Assembly (NCBI GenBank): GCA_028282665.1
Contig: JANQHN010000341.1
Coordinates: 1 to 39,041 of the forward strand
From: Phycisphaerae bacterium
Lineage (GTDB): Bacteria; Planctomycetota; Phycisphaerae; UBA1845
DNA length: 39,041 nucleotides
Direction of reading: 5' to 3'
Shown here: positions 26,520 through 35,086 of the stretch, in pieces
Layout: each line of letters starts with the position of its first letter
How positions within the stretch are numbered: the first letter of the stretch is position 1
Made by a program: the position numbers and the translations under genes
Notes under the pieces: generated by a model
Database searches by the model: none
Told to the model about the DNA's origin: nothing
The model's input: the letters and a program-made list of their open reading frames with translations, nothing else

Positions 26520-26653
26520 CGCCAGTGAAATATTTGTTGTCGGGCGCTATGTTCAATTTAAATTTATCCTAGCCGAGTGGGAAATTGCGCGTCTTGTGTG
26601 GCGTGGTTGGATAGCATCCGTAGAATGAACTGCATTCAGGTGGAGCGTGGTCG

Positions 26654-27613
26654 ATGAGGTGCCGCATTTCGGGACCTCTTCGAGTTTGGAGAACCGGCGG
26701 GCTGGTATGCACGGATGAGTCATTGAGCGGCGCACGAATTATTGATGGCAAGGCAATTGGTCTTCGGATTACGGACGAGGCGAGGTGGCAGGTCGAACAG
26801 TTGTCTGCGCGTGGTCGGCGTGTTCGTCTCGATGTGATTACGGTGGGCGATTCTTCCGCTGCGGAAATCTACACGAATTCGCAGCGCAGGCGGTGCAACG
26901 AAATCGGCATCGACTATCGGTTGCATCAGCTTTCCAACGATTCTTCGGACGATGATGTACGCGACACCATCCACCGGCTTAATGCCGATCCGGACGTTAC
27001 AGGTATTCTTTTAAATCTTCCCTTTCCCGACTCGATCGATATCGCGGCGATGAAGTATTACATCGACCCGTACAAAGATGTTGAGGGAGTTAATACTGCC
27101 AACATTGGACTACTCTTTTACGATAATCCGATCATTGCGCCATGCACGGCGCTTGCGGTGATGGAGATCGTCAGGGAAGCGGGTACGGAAGTGCGCGGAC
27201 TCAACGCGGTGGTCGTTGGTCAGGGAGATATCGCGGGTAAGCCGATTTCGCTGTTCCTATTGCACGAAATGGCGACGGTGACGTGCTGTCATGTGGCGAC
27301 GCGAGATTTGGTGGAACATACGAGCCGGGCGGATTTGTTGGTTGTGGCGGTGGGCAAGCCTGGCCTGATTCGTCGCGAGCACGTCAAACCGGGGGCGATC
27401 GTCATCGACGTGGGGATCAATTCGGTGAAACTGCCCGACGGTACGAAGCGGATTGTAGGAGACGTTGCGTATGAAGGGGCGTTGGAAGTCGCGGGCGCAA
27501 TCACACCGGTGCCTGGCGGAGTCGGGCCTGTTACGGTGGCCATCTTGCTAAGGAACGCAGCCGAGGCTGCGGCGAAGCAATTGGCCACGCCGAGACGTTT
27601 GCCGGATAGGTAG
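26654..27613 (+). CDS. folD: FolD-like methylene-THF dehydrogenase/cyclohydrolase with substituted active site
   Basis: This 319-residue protein is clearly of the FolD family: ARIIDGKAIG near residue 27, VEGVNTANIGLLFY, PISLFLLHEMATVTCCH, DLLVVAVGKPGLI, PGAIVIDVGIN, and ITPVPGGVGPVTVAILLRN. FolD interconverts methylene-, methenyl- and 10-formyl-tetrahydrofolate. The conserved catalytic set is changed: the YVxxK lysine is Q77 (YTNSQ), the VQLPLP glutamine is N121 (LNLPFP) and the KDVDG second Asp is E144 (KDVEG). The NADP-contacting GRS is GQG (189-191) and PCTP is PCTA. Fold glycines are intact. The ATG at 26654 has GGTGGAG eight bases upstream and gives about 24 extra N-terminal residues; TTG 26723 is an alternative start. 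It may be monofunctional or have another role. Confidence 0.85.
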   Translation: MRCRISGPLRVWRTGGLVCTDESLSGARIIDGKAIGLRITDEARWQVEQLSARGRRVRLDVITVGDSSAAEIYTNSQRRRCNEIGIDYRLHQLSNDSSDDDVRDTIHRLNADPDVTGILLNLPFPDSIDIAAMKYYIDPYKDVEGVNTANIGLLFYDNPIIAPCTALAVMEIVREAGTEVRGLNAVVVGQGDIAGKPISLFLLHEMATVTCCHVATRDLVEHTSRADLLVVAVGKPGLIRREHVKPGAIVIDVGINSVKLPDGTKRIVGDVAYEGALEVAGAITPVPGGVGPVTVAILLRNAAEAAAKQLATPRRLPDR

Positions 27614-27740
27614 GGAGCTTTTAAGGCTTTACACCGAGCCACTCCACTCTGGTACGAGCGAGAGTTGACATACCTCTCTATTCCTCAAGCTCGTGGTATT
27701 CGTCATGCCCGTGCAGGCGGGCTTCTAGAGCAAGCTCTAG

Positions 27741-27768
27741 CCAAGCGTAGCGTCCGACACCGTGTTTT
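27741..27768 (+). repeat. Copy 2 of the short intergenic repeat flanking folD
   Basis: CCAAGCGTAGCGTCCGA plus CGTGTTTT, matching the element at 26491-26519. Directly before it is CGTCATGCCCGTGCAGGCGG followed by the palindromic AGAGCAAGCTCT, which resembles the small interspersed repeats seen between genes in many genomes. The whole 27614-27879 interval holds no gene I can support. Confidence 0.45.
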
Positions 27769-27879
27769 GTATTGCCGGAAAGTCGACATTGAGCGCTACG
27801 TTTGGATTGAAACTGCTATAAAACCGGCTCGGATCCACTTTGGATTTTCGCCTGTGCTGAAATGGCGGTCATTCATTTT

Positions 27880-28974
27880 TTAAAGATTCTTAAGTCGCTG
27901 TTGTTTATCATGGGTTTGAAGGGCTTCGATGAGTTCGTCGAGATCGCCCTGCATGATTTTGTCGAGTTGGTAGAGGTCCAAGTTGATGCGGTGGTCGGAT
28001 ACGCGCTTTTGCGGGTAGTTGTAAGTGCGAACGCGCTGGGAGCGGTCGCCGCTGCCGATCATGGATTTGCGGGCATTGTCGCGTTTGGCGTCGGTTTGTT
28101 GGCGGTGGTGGTCGTAAAGGCGTGTAAGCATGACGCGGCGTGCTTTGGCACGGTTTTTGTGCTGACTCTTTTCGTCGCGCATGGATACGGCGATGCCGGT
28201 TTCCTTGTGGACAAGGCGAATTGCCGATGAGACTTTGTTGACGTTTTGCCCGCCCGGACCACCTGCCCGCGAGACGAACTCCTCGACTTCGGTCTCCCAA
28301 TTGATGCTGATGTCTACCTCTTCGGGTTCGGGGAGAACGGCAACGGTGGCGGCGGAGGTGTGGATGCGCCCTTGCGATTCGGTTTCCGGAACGCGTTGTA
28401 CACGATGCCCACCGCCTTCGTAGCCGAGCACCATGTAGACCTCGGGTCCCTTGATGTTCAAGGTGACTTCCTTGAATCCGCCCAGATCGCTACCGGATTG
28501 ATCGAGTACCTCGGCTTTGAGCTTCTTTCGTTCGCAAAAGCGCGTGTACATTTCGTAGAGGTCACGAGCGAAAAGGGCGGCCTCATCACCTCCGGTACCG
28601 GCACGGATTTCGAGAATAATGGAGTCAATGGAGGCGTCGTCGTCGCTGACGATCGCCATTTTGAGCGATTCGAGAAGTTGGTTGTGTTGTTCCTGCAACT
28701 CGACCGCCTCCGCTTCGGCGAGTTCGCGCATTTCCACGTCCTGGGATTTGTCGTGTGCGAGTTCCTGGGCTTCTTCGAGATTTTCACGGACATTTCTAAA
28801 TTGCTGATAGGGGTCGACCAGTCGTTTAAGTTTGCCAAGTTCTTTGGTGATGACGAGGCTTTTTTGCGGATCAGAGGCCACCGCCTGATCCATGAGCTGT
28901 TCGTTGAGCTCGGACGCCTTGGCTGACAGTTCTTCCAGCTTGGCGAAGAGTCTTTCGTTTACAGTGTCGGACAT
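27880..28974 (-). CDS. prfA: Peptide chain release factor 1
   Basis: RF1 recognises UAA and UAG in the ribosomal A site and triggers release of the finished protein. The 364-residue protein has the N-terminal helical domain, the GGGHRVQRVPETESQGR block with the PxT stop-codon recognition tripeptide (here PET) and the universal GGQ motif in RAGGPGGQNVNKVSSAIRL. It lacks the SPF motif of RF2. The ATG at 28974 (MSDTVNERLF) is chosen over the longer frame because it gives the usual RF1 length. The ribosome site is weak (GAG nine bases upstream). The order rpmE-prfA on the same strand is a widely conserved arrangement. Confidence 0.96.
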   Translation of the reverse strand: MSDTVNERLFAKLEELSAKASELNEQLMDQAVASDPQKSLVITKELGKLKRLVDPYQQFRNVRENLEEAQELAHDKSQDVEMRELAEAEAVELQEQHNQLLESLKMAIVSDDDASIDSIILEIRAGTGGDEAALFARDLYEMYTRFCERKKLKAEVLDQSGSDLGGFKEVTLNIKGPEVYMVLGYEGGGHRVQRVPETESQGRIHTSAATVAVLPEPEEVDISINWETEVEEFVSRAGGPGGQNVNKVSSAIRLVHKETGIAVSMRDEKSQHKNRAKARRVMLTRLYDHHRQQTDAKRDNARKSMIGSGDRSQRVRTYNYPQKRVSDHRINLDLYQLDKIMQGDLDELIEALQTHDKQQRLKNL

Positions 28975-29097
28975 CGTCGTAGACTCGGGGTGGTCGAAAG
29001 ATTGCGGGTCAGGACTCCGCAATGAACGCTTGACTTAAGCACGCGGAGTTTCACGATTTTGCGATGGAACACAAGTCCCGAAAAATGTTTACAAACG

Positions 29098-29143
29098 AAA
29101 ACCACGCGGCCCCGGAGTAGTCACACGCGGCGTGCGTGGTTTT
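29098..29143 (-). terminator. Hairpin between rpmE and prfA
   Basis: AAAACCACGC (29098-29107) and GCGTGGTTTT (29134-29143) are exact inverse repeats with a 26-base GC-rich loop. On the minus strand the second arm ends in TTTT, just after the rpmE stop. It may end or attenuate transcription between rpmE and prfA. The large loop makes it less certain than the one at 33609. Confidence 0.5.
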
Positions 29144-29163
29144 GAAGTCGATCCGTCAGAAAG

Positions 29164-29412
29164 CTAAGCGCGAGTCTGTTTACGCTTACGTTTAACGGGC
29201 TTTTGAGCGAAGTAGTCTTTGCCGAATTTCTTGGTAAAGCGATCAACGCGTCCCATCGAGTCGACGACGCGCTCGGCACCCGTATAGAATGGATGGCAGC
29301 TCGAGCAGATTTCAATCTTGAGCTCAGGGACGGTGCTGCGTGTCTGCCAAGTGCTCCCACAACCGCAAGAGACTGTGCAGTCAATGTACTTTGGGTGAAT
29401 GTCCTTTTTCAT
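29164..29412 (-). CDS. rpmE: 50S ribosomal protein L31
   Basis: The 82-residue protein opens with [20 protein letters not shown] and has the zinc-binding cysteines of the C-plus form of L31 (C and CGC in the N-terminal strand, then [12 protein letters not shown]). It continues with [11 protein letters not shown] and a basic tail (KRKRKQTR). It binds the central protuberance of the large ribosomal subunit. Presence of the cysteines means the zinc-containing form rather than the zinc-independent YkgM type. It is followed by prfA on the same strand. A purine-rich GGAAG directly abuts the ATG, so the start is not supported by a well-spaced ribosome site but fits the family exactly. Confidence 0.95.
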   Translation of the reverse strand: MKKDIHPKYIDCTVSCGCGSTWQTRSTVPELKIEICSSCHPFYTGAERVVDSMGRVDRFTKKFGKDYFAQKPVKRKRKQTRA

Positions 29413-29632
29413 CTTCCGCTACTTTCTAATCGCATTGATCGGTGCAAATATCGAGAACGCTAAAGTATAGTCGTGGTTTGACGTTTTGCAAGCGGTCGAA
29501 GGCATACGCGGCATTGGCGGGAAGTTCGTTACAAGATCGCCGTGCAATCCACCGTTGATGTTCTTAATTTATTTATTAGCAAGCATTTATCGGCTCTTAG
29601 CCGGCTTGTAAAGGTATCCAAGTGGGGGGCCG

Positions 29633-31069
29633 TTAGGGGTTTATGGGCGCAAAACCAGTCCGCACGGAGGCGGCCGGCAGGAGGGCGACGTGGGGGCGAT
29701 CGTTTTCGTAGACGATCATGCCTACGAGCCGTCCGTCATCCCGAGAGAGGACGCACGCACCGTGCCACGATTCGTCGAGGGAAATGATGGGGTCGATTTC
29801 CCATCGGCCTTTGCCTGCTTTAAGTCGCATTGCCATCAGGGGGAAGGGCGATGCAGTGGGGTCGGCAACAGCGAGGCAGTCCTCAATCTTGTCGGCGGTA
29901 CGTTCGCGCCATCGAGGCCAGTGTCGGTCCGAGAGCTCGACTTCGAGTAAAACCAGGCCGTTAGCACTCCATGCGGGTTTTTGGGTAAGAGTAATTCTTC
30001 GGCCAAGGACTTCGAGGAAGGCGGTATTTTCGTCAGCTTTTTTCGTAACTGTGAGCAAGTCGGCCGGGCCGAGCAAGCCTTTTTCAGTTTGCAGAATCCA
30101 CCCTCTGCGTGACTTTTCCGAGGTGATCCATCGTCCTTGCTCCCATCCGAGAACAGCACGGAGCGGGTTGGGCAAGGGGGAGCCCGGAGGCAGGAGTGAG
30201 CTACCAATGGGGAGCAATGGTTCCCAGGCGAGCCATTCCTCTTCGGGCTTGCTATGAAGGGGGAAACGGTGCCCATTTCGAACGACATCCTGCGCGCCGT
30301 TTGGTGTGGCGAGCGATACTCCACCGGACAGAAGTGTTTCGACGGAATCGAGTTGGAGTGAGAAGCCTCGTAACCCGAGTTGTGCTTCAAAACCGCCGGA
30401 GGTCCAGAACCTGGTCTCTGGTCTAATGAGTTCGACGTAGGCTTTTTCGATGGTGAGGCGTGCTTCGACGGCGGAGGAGTCTCCGGCGAGTCCGACAGAT
30501 AGCACGGTACCGATCGGTACTTGGCGGTAAAGAACCGGAGCGCCGGGACGAAGCCCGCCACGCTGGAGGGTGTGCAGGATGATTTCAAGATCGTCCGGGT
30601 CGACGCTTTCAACGGCAGGTGGTTCGCTTTGCCCCATAAAATGCAGTTGTGGCAAGCCGTCGCCAGGTACCATGGCTAGGTAACGCGGGCCTACGATGGT
30701 GTCCAGTCCGGCCACGCCGGTTACGCCGACCTGTGGTCTGACTACCCAAAATCTAGAGCCAGCTTTCGCGAGATGGCGAAATTCCGGCATAAGGTTTGCG
30801 GTAACGAGGACCGAGACTGGCTCATTGATGAGTTCGAGTTCGGTTACGGTGCCCACTTGGATGCCGCGGTATCGCACGTGATCGCCCACGGTCAGTCCAA
30901 ATCCTCGCTCAAGTTGAATGGCAATGGATTGTCCTCTTCGGCTGTAGGAATGAAATGCAAGGTAGCCCGCGAGTACGACGGCGAAAATCGGTATGAGCCA
31001 CGCCCACGTGAACTGTCGTTGTGGTTGGATGTTGGCAGTTGGAATGGTGTGGTTCATCTGGTCGATCAT
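29633..31069 (-). CDS. PqiB-like MCE-domain protein with unusual C-terminal domain
   Basis: This 478-residue protein has an N-terminal membrane helix (WAWLIPIFAVVLAGYLAF) and two MCE domains (about residues 46-140 and 160-260, each with the pattern 'GDHVRYRGIQVGTV' or 'GAPVLYRQVPIGTV'). MCE proteins form hexameric rings or tubes that carry lipids between the membranes; PqiB has three such domains, so this one is short. Residues 275-478 are not MCE-like. The segment GLVLLEVEL, EDCLAVADP and SWHGACVLSRDDGRLVG resembles a trypsin-like serine protease fold without an intact catalytic serine motif. The ATG overlaps the pqiA stop (ATGA), so they are translationally coupled. No PqiC lipoprotein gene follows. 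Confidence 0.85.
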   Translation of the reverse strand: MIDQMNHTIPTANIQPQRQFTWAWLIPIFAVVLAGYLAFHSYSRRGQSIAIQLERGFGLTVGDHVRYRGIQVGTVTELELINEPVSVLVTANLMPEFRHLAKAGSRFWVVRPQVGVTGVAGLDTIVGPRYLAMVPGDGLPQLHFMGQSEPPAVESVDPDDLEIILHTLQRGGLRPGAPVLYRQVPIGTVLSVGLAGDSSAVEARLTIEKAYVELIRPETRFWTSGGFEAQLGLRGFSLQLDSVETLLSGGVSLATPNGAQDVVRNGHRFPLHSKPEEEWLAWEPLLPIGSSLLPPGSPLPNPLRAVLGWEQGRWITSEKSRRGWILQTEKGLLGPADLLTVTKKADENTAFLEVLGRRITLTQKPAWSANGLVLLEVELSDRHWPRWRERTADKIEDCLAVADPTASPFPLMAMRLKAGKGRWEIDPIISLDESWHGACVLSRDDGRLVGMIVYENDRPHVALLPAASVRTGFAPINP

Positions 31070-31749
31070 GAATTATCTCTTGGTTTTTGGGCCATGTTAT
31101 CCACGTTAAGCGGTATTGGTGCGATTTCGTTGTCTGCGGGAATTTCCCACAAACTGTGTGGATCGAAGGTGGTGGTGGCCAGCAAGCTGAGCAAAACGCA
31201 GGCGGTAAATGCCCAGGCGGCGGGGCCGGGCGATACTTCCATGATGTCACCAATTTTTAGTGCGGCAACTAGAATGGCCACGAGAAGCACGTCCAGCATG
31301 CCCCATCTGCCCGTCCATTCGACCAATCGGTAAGTGATGGCGCGATGCTTGTGCTGCATGGCGATTGCGCCACTGGACAATATCAGCAGGCAGATCAATT
31401 TTCCGAGCGGAAGAATGATCGAACAAAGCAGCACGATGATGCCTGTGAATAAGTGCCCTTTGGCAAGCAATTCTATCACACCGTTGATGATGCTCGTTTC
31501 GGTTAGGTGGCCGAACTGTTCGATTCTGAGCATAGGTAGTGTGATGGCAAGTGGGTAGAGAATCATCGCCGCCAGCGCGATGGCTGTAGTTCGGGCGTTG
31601 CTGCGAAGATTGGACTTTGTCTTTCGTAATGTGCTGTCGCACCTGACACAACTGGCACGCATGTTGGGAGGTACATCTGGAATCAGTTGCGCAAGTCCAC
31701 AGCAAGAGCACGAGCGGAGATTATGCTGGGATGTGGAATCCGATTGCAT
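31066..31749 (-). CDS. pqiA: PqiA-family inner membrane protein
   Basis: The 227-residue protein contains one PqiA domain. It opens with a rubredoxin-like zinc ribbon (CSCCGLAQL... then CVRC) near residues 14-38, then four membrane helices with the family pattern LYPLAITLPMLRIEQFGHLTE, GHLFTGIIVLLCSIILPLGK and WTGRWGMLDVLLVAILVAALK. E. coli PqiA has two such modules; this is a single-module form. It is thought to work with MCE proteins in lipid transport across the envelope. The stop overlaps the start of the MCE gene by 4 bp. The zinc ribbon and domain order make the call firm, but the transported lipid is unknown. Confidence 0.88.
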   Translation of the reverse strand: MQSDSTSQHNLRSCSCCGLAQLIPDVPPNMRASCVRCDSTLRKTKSNLRSNARTTAIALAAMILYPLAITLPMLRIEQFGHLTETSIINGVIELLAKGHLFTGIIVLLCSIILPLGKLICLLILSSGAIAMQHKHRAITYRLVEWTGRWGMLDVLLVAILVAALKIGDIMEVSPGPAAWAFTACVLLSLLATTTFDPHSLWEIPADNEIAPIPLNVDNMAQKPRDNS

Positions 31750-31884
31750 TTTGTAAAACTCTCATCCATGAACGCGGTATGAGCAATTGACTTCACTCTT
31801 TCACTGCGATCCATAGCACAGGGATGACAAGGAGGCAAACGGGTGTTTGTCTTTGGTTGTGCAGATACAGCGAGGTGAACGGTG

Positions 31885-32394
31885 ATGATTGAGATGCGGA
31901 AGGGGGGAAAGGGGTATGAGCTTACGGCGCGACAGTGGCTTCCAGTTGCGCGGAAGGATGTCTTTTTATTCTTTGCAGATGCAACAAATCTGGAACAATT
32001 AACGCCGGATTTTTTACATTTTCGGATTGTGTCGGCGTTACCGAAACCAATGGGTGAAGGGGTGCTGATCGACTATCGTTTGCGATTGCACGGTGTGCCA
32101 ATTGGCTGGCGAACTCGAATTTGCGAATGGGATCCGCCAATACGATTCGTAGATGAGCAAATCAAAGGACCGTTTCTCAATTGGGTGCATACCCATACGT
32201 TTGAAGAAGTGGATGGGGGAACGTGCGTGAAGGACCATGTAGTTTATCGTGTGCCCGGAGGGGCATTTGTTCATCGATTATTTGTTGCACGTGATGTGCG
32301 ACGGATTTTTGAATGCCGACAAGCTGCTATGGTTGGTATCTTTGGTCCTAAAAGTGTTCGAGCCCAGGCCGAACAATCAGGAAAATCTTCCTAA
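31885..32394 (+). CDS. SRPBCC-family ligand-binding protein
   Basis: This protein of about 169 residues has the START/SRPBCC (polyketide cyclase/dehydrase-like) pattern: RQWLPVARKDVFLFFADATN, LTPDFLHFRI, IDYRLRLHGVPIGWRTRI, FVDEQIKGPFLNWVHTHTFE and the final DHVVYRVPGGAFVHRLFV helix region. The family forms a hydrophobic cavity that binds lipids or small molecules; in many bacteria it sits next to epimerases or photolyases, but not here. The ATG at 31885 has GAGGTG eight bases upstream. It is divergent from pqiA with 136 bp between starts. Ligand unknown. Confidence 0.85.
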   Translation: MIEMRKGGKGYELTARQWLPVARKDVFLFFADATNLEQLTPDFLHFRIVSALPKPMGEGVLIDYRLRLHGVPIGWRTRICEWDPPIRFVDEQIKGPFLNWVHTHTFEEVDGGTCVKDHVVYRVPGGAFVHRLFVARDVRRIFECRQAAMVGIFGPKSVRAQAEQSGKSS

Positions 32395-32734
32395 TTTACG
32401 GCAGGATTGGATTATTGAATCCGAAACAAAGCTGTCTTTTTCCCAGGTTGAGAGTTTTTGCGCTTTTTCGTTCCGGAATTATCGGGCCTTGTAATTGAAC
32501 TCGATTAATTTGTCTATTTTTACGGAATCATTAGAGGGGAACTGAAAAAAACTTGTTTGGTTGGAGAGTGTTCACTAAGATAACATCAATTGAAGCATAA
32601 AAGCTTCCACGTCAACTGGTCTGGTTGGGTGTGGCTATGCCACCGAACTGGAAGGGCTTTCGTAGGTGAATTGATGCAGTACCACGGGCGGGGGTCGTCT
32701 GTGGAATGATCAGCACTTCTGAGGAGGGGTGTCT
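32395..32734. other. Interval before the PEP-CTERM protein gene
   Basis: About 340 bp, AT-rich in its first half. It carries the promoter region and ribosome site (GAGGAGG at 32721) of the next gene. No coding frame or terminator-type hairpin was recognised. Confidence 0.4.
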
Positions 32735-33550
32735 ATGAAGAAATTTGCATTGGTAGTTATGGGTTTGTTGGTTGCGGCGCCTTCGGCGTTCGCGGGTTAT
32801 GCCTATGCGTTCGATCTCCGCGGTGACAACGAGATGTTGACGTTTCCGGCGGCAGCACCGGCTGAGAACATCTTTACAGGCGTTTTGAACTACGATACGT
32901 TTGCGATCGATTTCAACACGGCTGGCGATACGCTGTATTCGATCAACACGGCTGCCGAGCTTGGCACGATCAGTACTGTAGATGGCTCGTTTGCGACCAT
33001 TGCCGCGGTTTCGGGTTTGGTTGGTTCGTCGGATGAGAACTTTACCGGCATTTCATTCGATCCGACGAATGACGCCATGTACGTTTCTACGTTCTCGGCA
33101 ACCGATACTTTGGGTCGTTTGTACACCATGGATGAAGGTACGGGCGTTGCAACTTATGTGGCGGATTTCTCAGGGAACGGCGGTCTGCCGATTGATATTG
33201 CGTTCCGCGGCAACGGCGATTTGTACATGCACGACATCCTGGATGACGCGATTTACAGCGTCGACAAAGCTACGGGTGTCTCGACGCAGTTGGCGCTGAC
33301 CGGTTATGCGGCAGGTTTCGCGCAGGGCATGGATTTTGATTATGACACGGACCTGCTCTACGCGACCATCTATACCGGTGGTGGCACAGGTGCGTACGTC
33401 AGTTTCGATCCGAACACGAACACCCTAGCAGAAATTTTGGTTACGACGCCCTGGAACAAGGAAATGGAGCTTGCGATTACGCCGATTCCGGAGCCTGCCA
33501 CGCTGGCGCTGGTTGCGCTGGGCGGTCTTGCTCTGATTCGTCGCCGCTAG
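32735..33550 (+). CDS. Secreted PEP-CTERM protein, propeller-like repeats
   Basis: This 271-residue precursor has a signal peptide (MKKFALVVMGLLVAAPSAFA) and ends in a PEP-CTERM tail: PIPEPATLALVALGGLALIRRR. The body has repeated strands of the form 'LYxxDxxTGxxT' (LYTMDEGTGVATYV, IYSVDKATGVSTQL, YVSFDPNTNTLAEIL) with FDP/FDY-type turns, suggesting a beta-propeller that binds or coats rather than catalyses. The ATG at 32735 has GAGGAGG seven bases upstream; the GTG at 32729 is disfavoured. Its PEP-CTERM tail resembles that of the repeat protein at 6530-7894, so both should use the same exosortase. A strong terminator follows. Probably a monocistronic surface protein. Confidence 0.85.
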   Translation: MKKFALVVMGLLVAAPSAFAGYAYAFDLRGDNEMLTFPAAAPAENIFTGVLNYDTFAIDFNTAGDTLYSINTAAELGTISTVDGSFATIAAVSGLVGSSDENFTGISFDPTNDAMYVSTFSATDTLGRLYTMDEGTGVATYVADFSGNGGLPIDIAFRGNGDLYMHDILDDAIYSVDKATGVSTQLALTGYAAGFAQGMDFDYDTDLLYATIYTGGGTGAYVSFDPNTNTLAEILVTTPWNKEMELAITPIPEPATLALVALGGLALIRRR

Positions 33551-33608
33551 TTTTGGTGATTCTACTCGCGCCCATTGGGGCGTGCATGGAATTTGATAAT
33601 AATCAAGA

Positions 33609-33643
33609 ACCGGCTCACTTTTTGAAAGGTGGGCCGGTTTTTT
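33609..33643 (+). terminator. Rho-independent terminator after the PEP-CTERM gene
   Basis: ACCGGCTCAC (33609-33618) pairs with GTGGGCCGGT (33629-33638) as ten pairs including one T-G wobble. The loop is ten bases and six Ts follow. It lies about 60 bp past the stop codon at 33550 and is the best terminator in the window. Confidence 0.9.
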
Positions 33644-33733
33644 AATGTCGTTTGGCGCTGTGCCCGGTTGGTAACAACCTCAATAGGGCTGAGTTGGTTT
33701 GACCCGCCAGAATCCAGGTCCTACTGTGTAACT

Positions 33734-34330
33734 GTGGAACCCATATTGACCAACAAACGTGCGAGTGCTGAGGATGATCAGGCTATTGTTGAGGCCGGTA
33801 CCACCGTGCCGTTTACGGCGCGCGGTGTGCGGATAGCCGGACCACTGCTCTGGACTGTGGAAGCGGTGGACATTAGATCCGCGCGGATTGTTTCCATTGT
33901 TTTGTTCGTATGCTGTGTAGGGATTTTGGGCATCGCAGTGTACTTGCAGCCGTCGGCGATGGGGATGGGCACGCATGAGCAATTGGGGCTTGCGCCTTGC
34001 GCAGCGGTAGTGACCACGGGGTACCCGTGTCCAACTTGTGGCATGACAACCGCCTTCGCTCACACGGTCCGTGGGCAGTTTCTATCGGCGATTCGGGTTC
34101 AGCCTGCGGGTTTCCTTTTGGCACTGGGAACGGTACTGGCGGCAGGTTTGTCGTTACGGACGCTATTGACGGGGCGATACTATCTGGTGAATTGGCAGCG
34201 GGTGAGCGCGGTTTGGATCGTGGTTCTTGTAATTTTGATTGTCATTGGTGGGTGGGGCGCCAAGATTGCGATCGGCGTGATGTCGGGCGAATTGCCTGTC
34301 CGTGCAGGATTTTACTTGGGCAGTGTTTAG
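33734..34330 (+). CDS. DUF2752 membrane protein
   Basis: About 198 residues if the GTG at 33734 is used. The DUF2752 signature is present: APCAAVVTTGYPCPTCGMTT with its CPxCG pair. Three hydrophobic segments follow the pattern IVSIVLFVCCVGILGIAVYL, then FLLALGTVLAAGLSL and IVVLVILIVIGGWGAKI. The open frame extends back across the terminator at 33609-33643, which argues against starts upstream of about 33645. No good ribosome site supports any candidate start, so the N terminus is uncertain. DUF2752 proteins are small integral membrane proteins of unknown function; the paired cysteines may bind metal or form a disulfide. A Lys/Glu-rich soluble stretch precedes the first helix. Confidence 0.75.
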   Translation: MEPILTNKRASAEDDQAIVEAGTTVPFTARGVRIAGPLLWTVEAVDIRSARIVSIVLFVCCVGILGIAVYLQPSAMGMGTHEQLGLAPCAAVVTTGYPCPTCGMTTAFAHTVRGQFLSAIRVQPAGFLLALGTVLAAGLSLRTLLTGRYYLVNWQRVSAVWIVVLVILIVIGGWGAKIAIGVMSGELPVRAGFYLGSV

Positions 34331-34450
34331 GACCTTGGGGCAGGACTTGTAATCTTGGCTGGTTTCCCGAGAATTGCCCAGCGCAAGAGCGCGATCTGGT
34401 CCTGCCATGCGCACGGCCTACGCGCGTGAACATTCCCGAGAGGTGGACAG

Positions 34451-35086
34451 ATGGTTTCAAGAGTGAAGTACGCGGTAGTAATTGTGTTGCTGCTGAGTTG
34501 TGGCTGCAACTGGCTGACCCCTTTGGTATTTGTGGGTGAGCACAAGAAGGAGATCGCGGCTGAGTTCGACAAGCTTGCGGGTAAGCGGGTGGCGATCTTG
34601 GTTTGGACACCACCCGAAACGCTCTTTGATTATCCGTTTGCGCGGATGGAATTATCGATGTATGTGGGCGACAAGCTTGCGGAGGAAATGTCGCGCAAGA
34701 AGACAGCCATTGACCTCGTTGACCCGCGCGACGTGGAGGATTATTTGGGCAAGGAGATCGATGCGCAACTCGATCCTCGGATGGTGGGCGAAAAATTTGA
34801 ATGCGACTATGTGGTGTATTTGGAAGTGCTGGAGTTCCAGGTGCGTGATCCGGTTAGGCCTCAGTTTTTGCGTGGGTCCATTCGATCCTCGGTGGTCGTG
34901 CACGATGTCAAGGCCGATCCAGATCTAACGCGCAGTTACGAACTGACTCCCGTTGCTGCGATTCACCCGACTACGGGACCGGTGCTGATGACGACGACAA
35001 ATTCCATCTTGGTGCGCGAGCAAACCTACCGGCTTTTTGCGGAATTGATTGCGAGAAAGTTCTATGAGTACACCGTTGATCTATAG
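34451..35086 (+). CDS. Lipoprotein, first of a tandem pair
   Basis: The 211-residue precursor has a lipobox at the end of its signal peptide (VIVLLLSCGC, cleavage before one of the cysteines). The mature part has an alpha/beta look: KRVAILVWTPPETLFDYP, VGDKLAEEMSRKKTAIDLVD, FECDYVVYLEVLEF, then a strand-rich region. It resembles outer-membrane lipoproteins with CsgG/GNA1162-like folds, but no clear family is named. The ATG at 34451 has GAGAGGTGG upstream. The next gene begins inside its end (23 bp overlap) and encodes a related lipoprotein. Together with the overlapping glycosyltransferase they form a tight operon. Function is unknown; assembly or export of an envelope polysaccharide is one guess. 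Confidence 0.78.
   Translation: MVSRVKYAVVIVLLLSCGCNWLTPLVFVGEHKKEIAAEFDKLAGKRVAILVWTPPETLFDYPFARMELSMYVGDKLAEEMSRKKTAIDLVDPRDVEDYLGKEIDAQLDPRMVGEKFECDYVVYLEVLEFQVRDPVRPQFLRGSIRSSVVVHDVKADPDLTRSYELTPVAAIHPTTGPVLMTTTNSILVREQTYRLFAELIARKFYEYTVDL

Noticed and set aside
27665-27883. 72-codon plus frame between folD and prfA.
   Set aside because: It runs through the interspersed repeat and has no ribosome site; likely noncoding.
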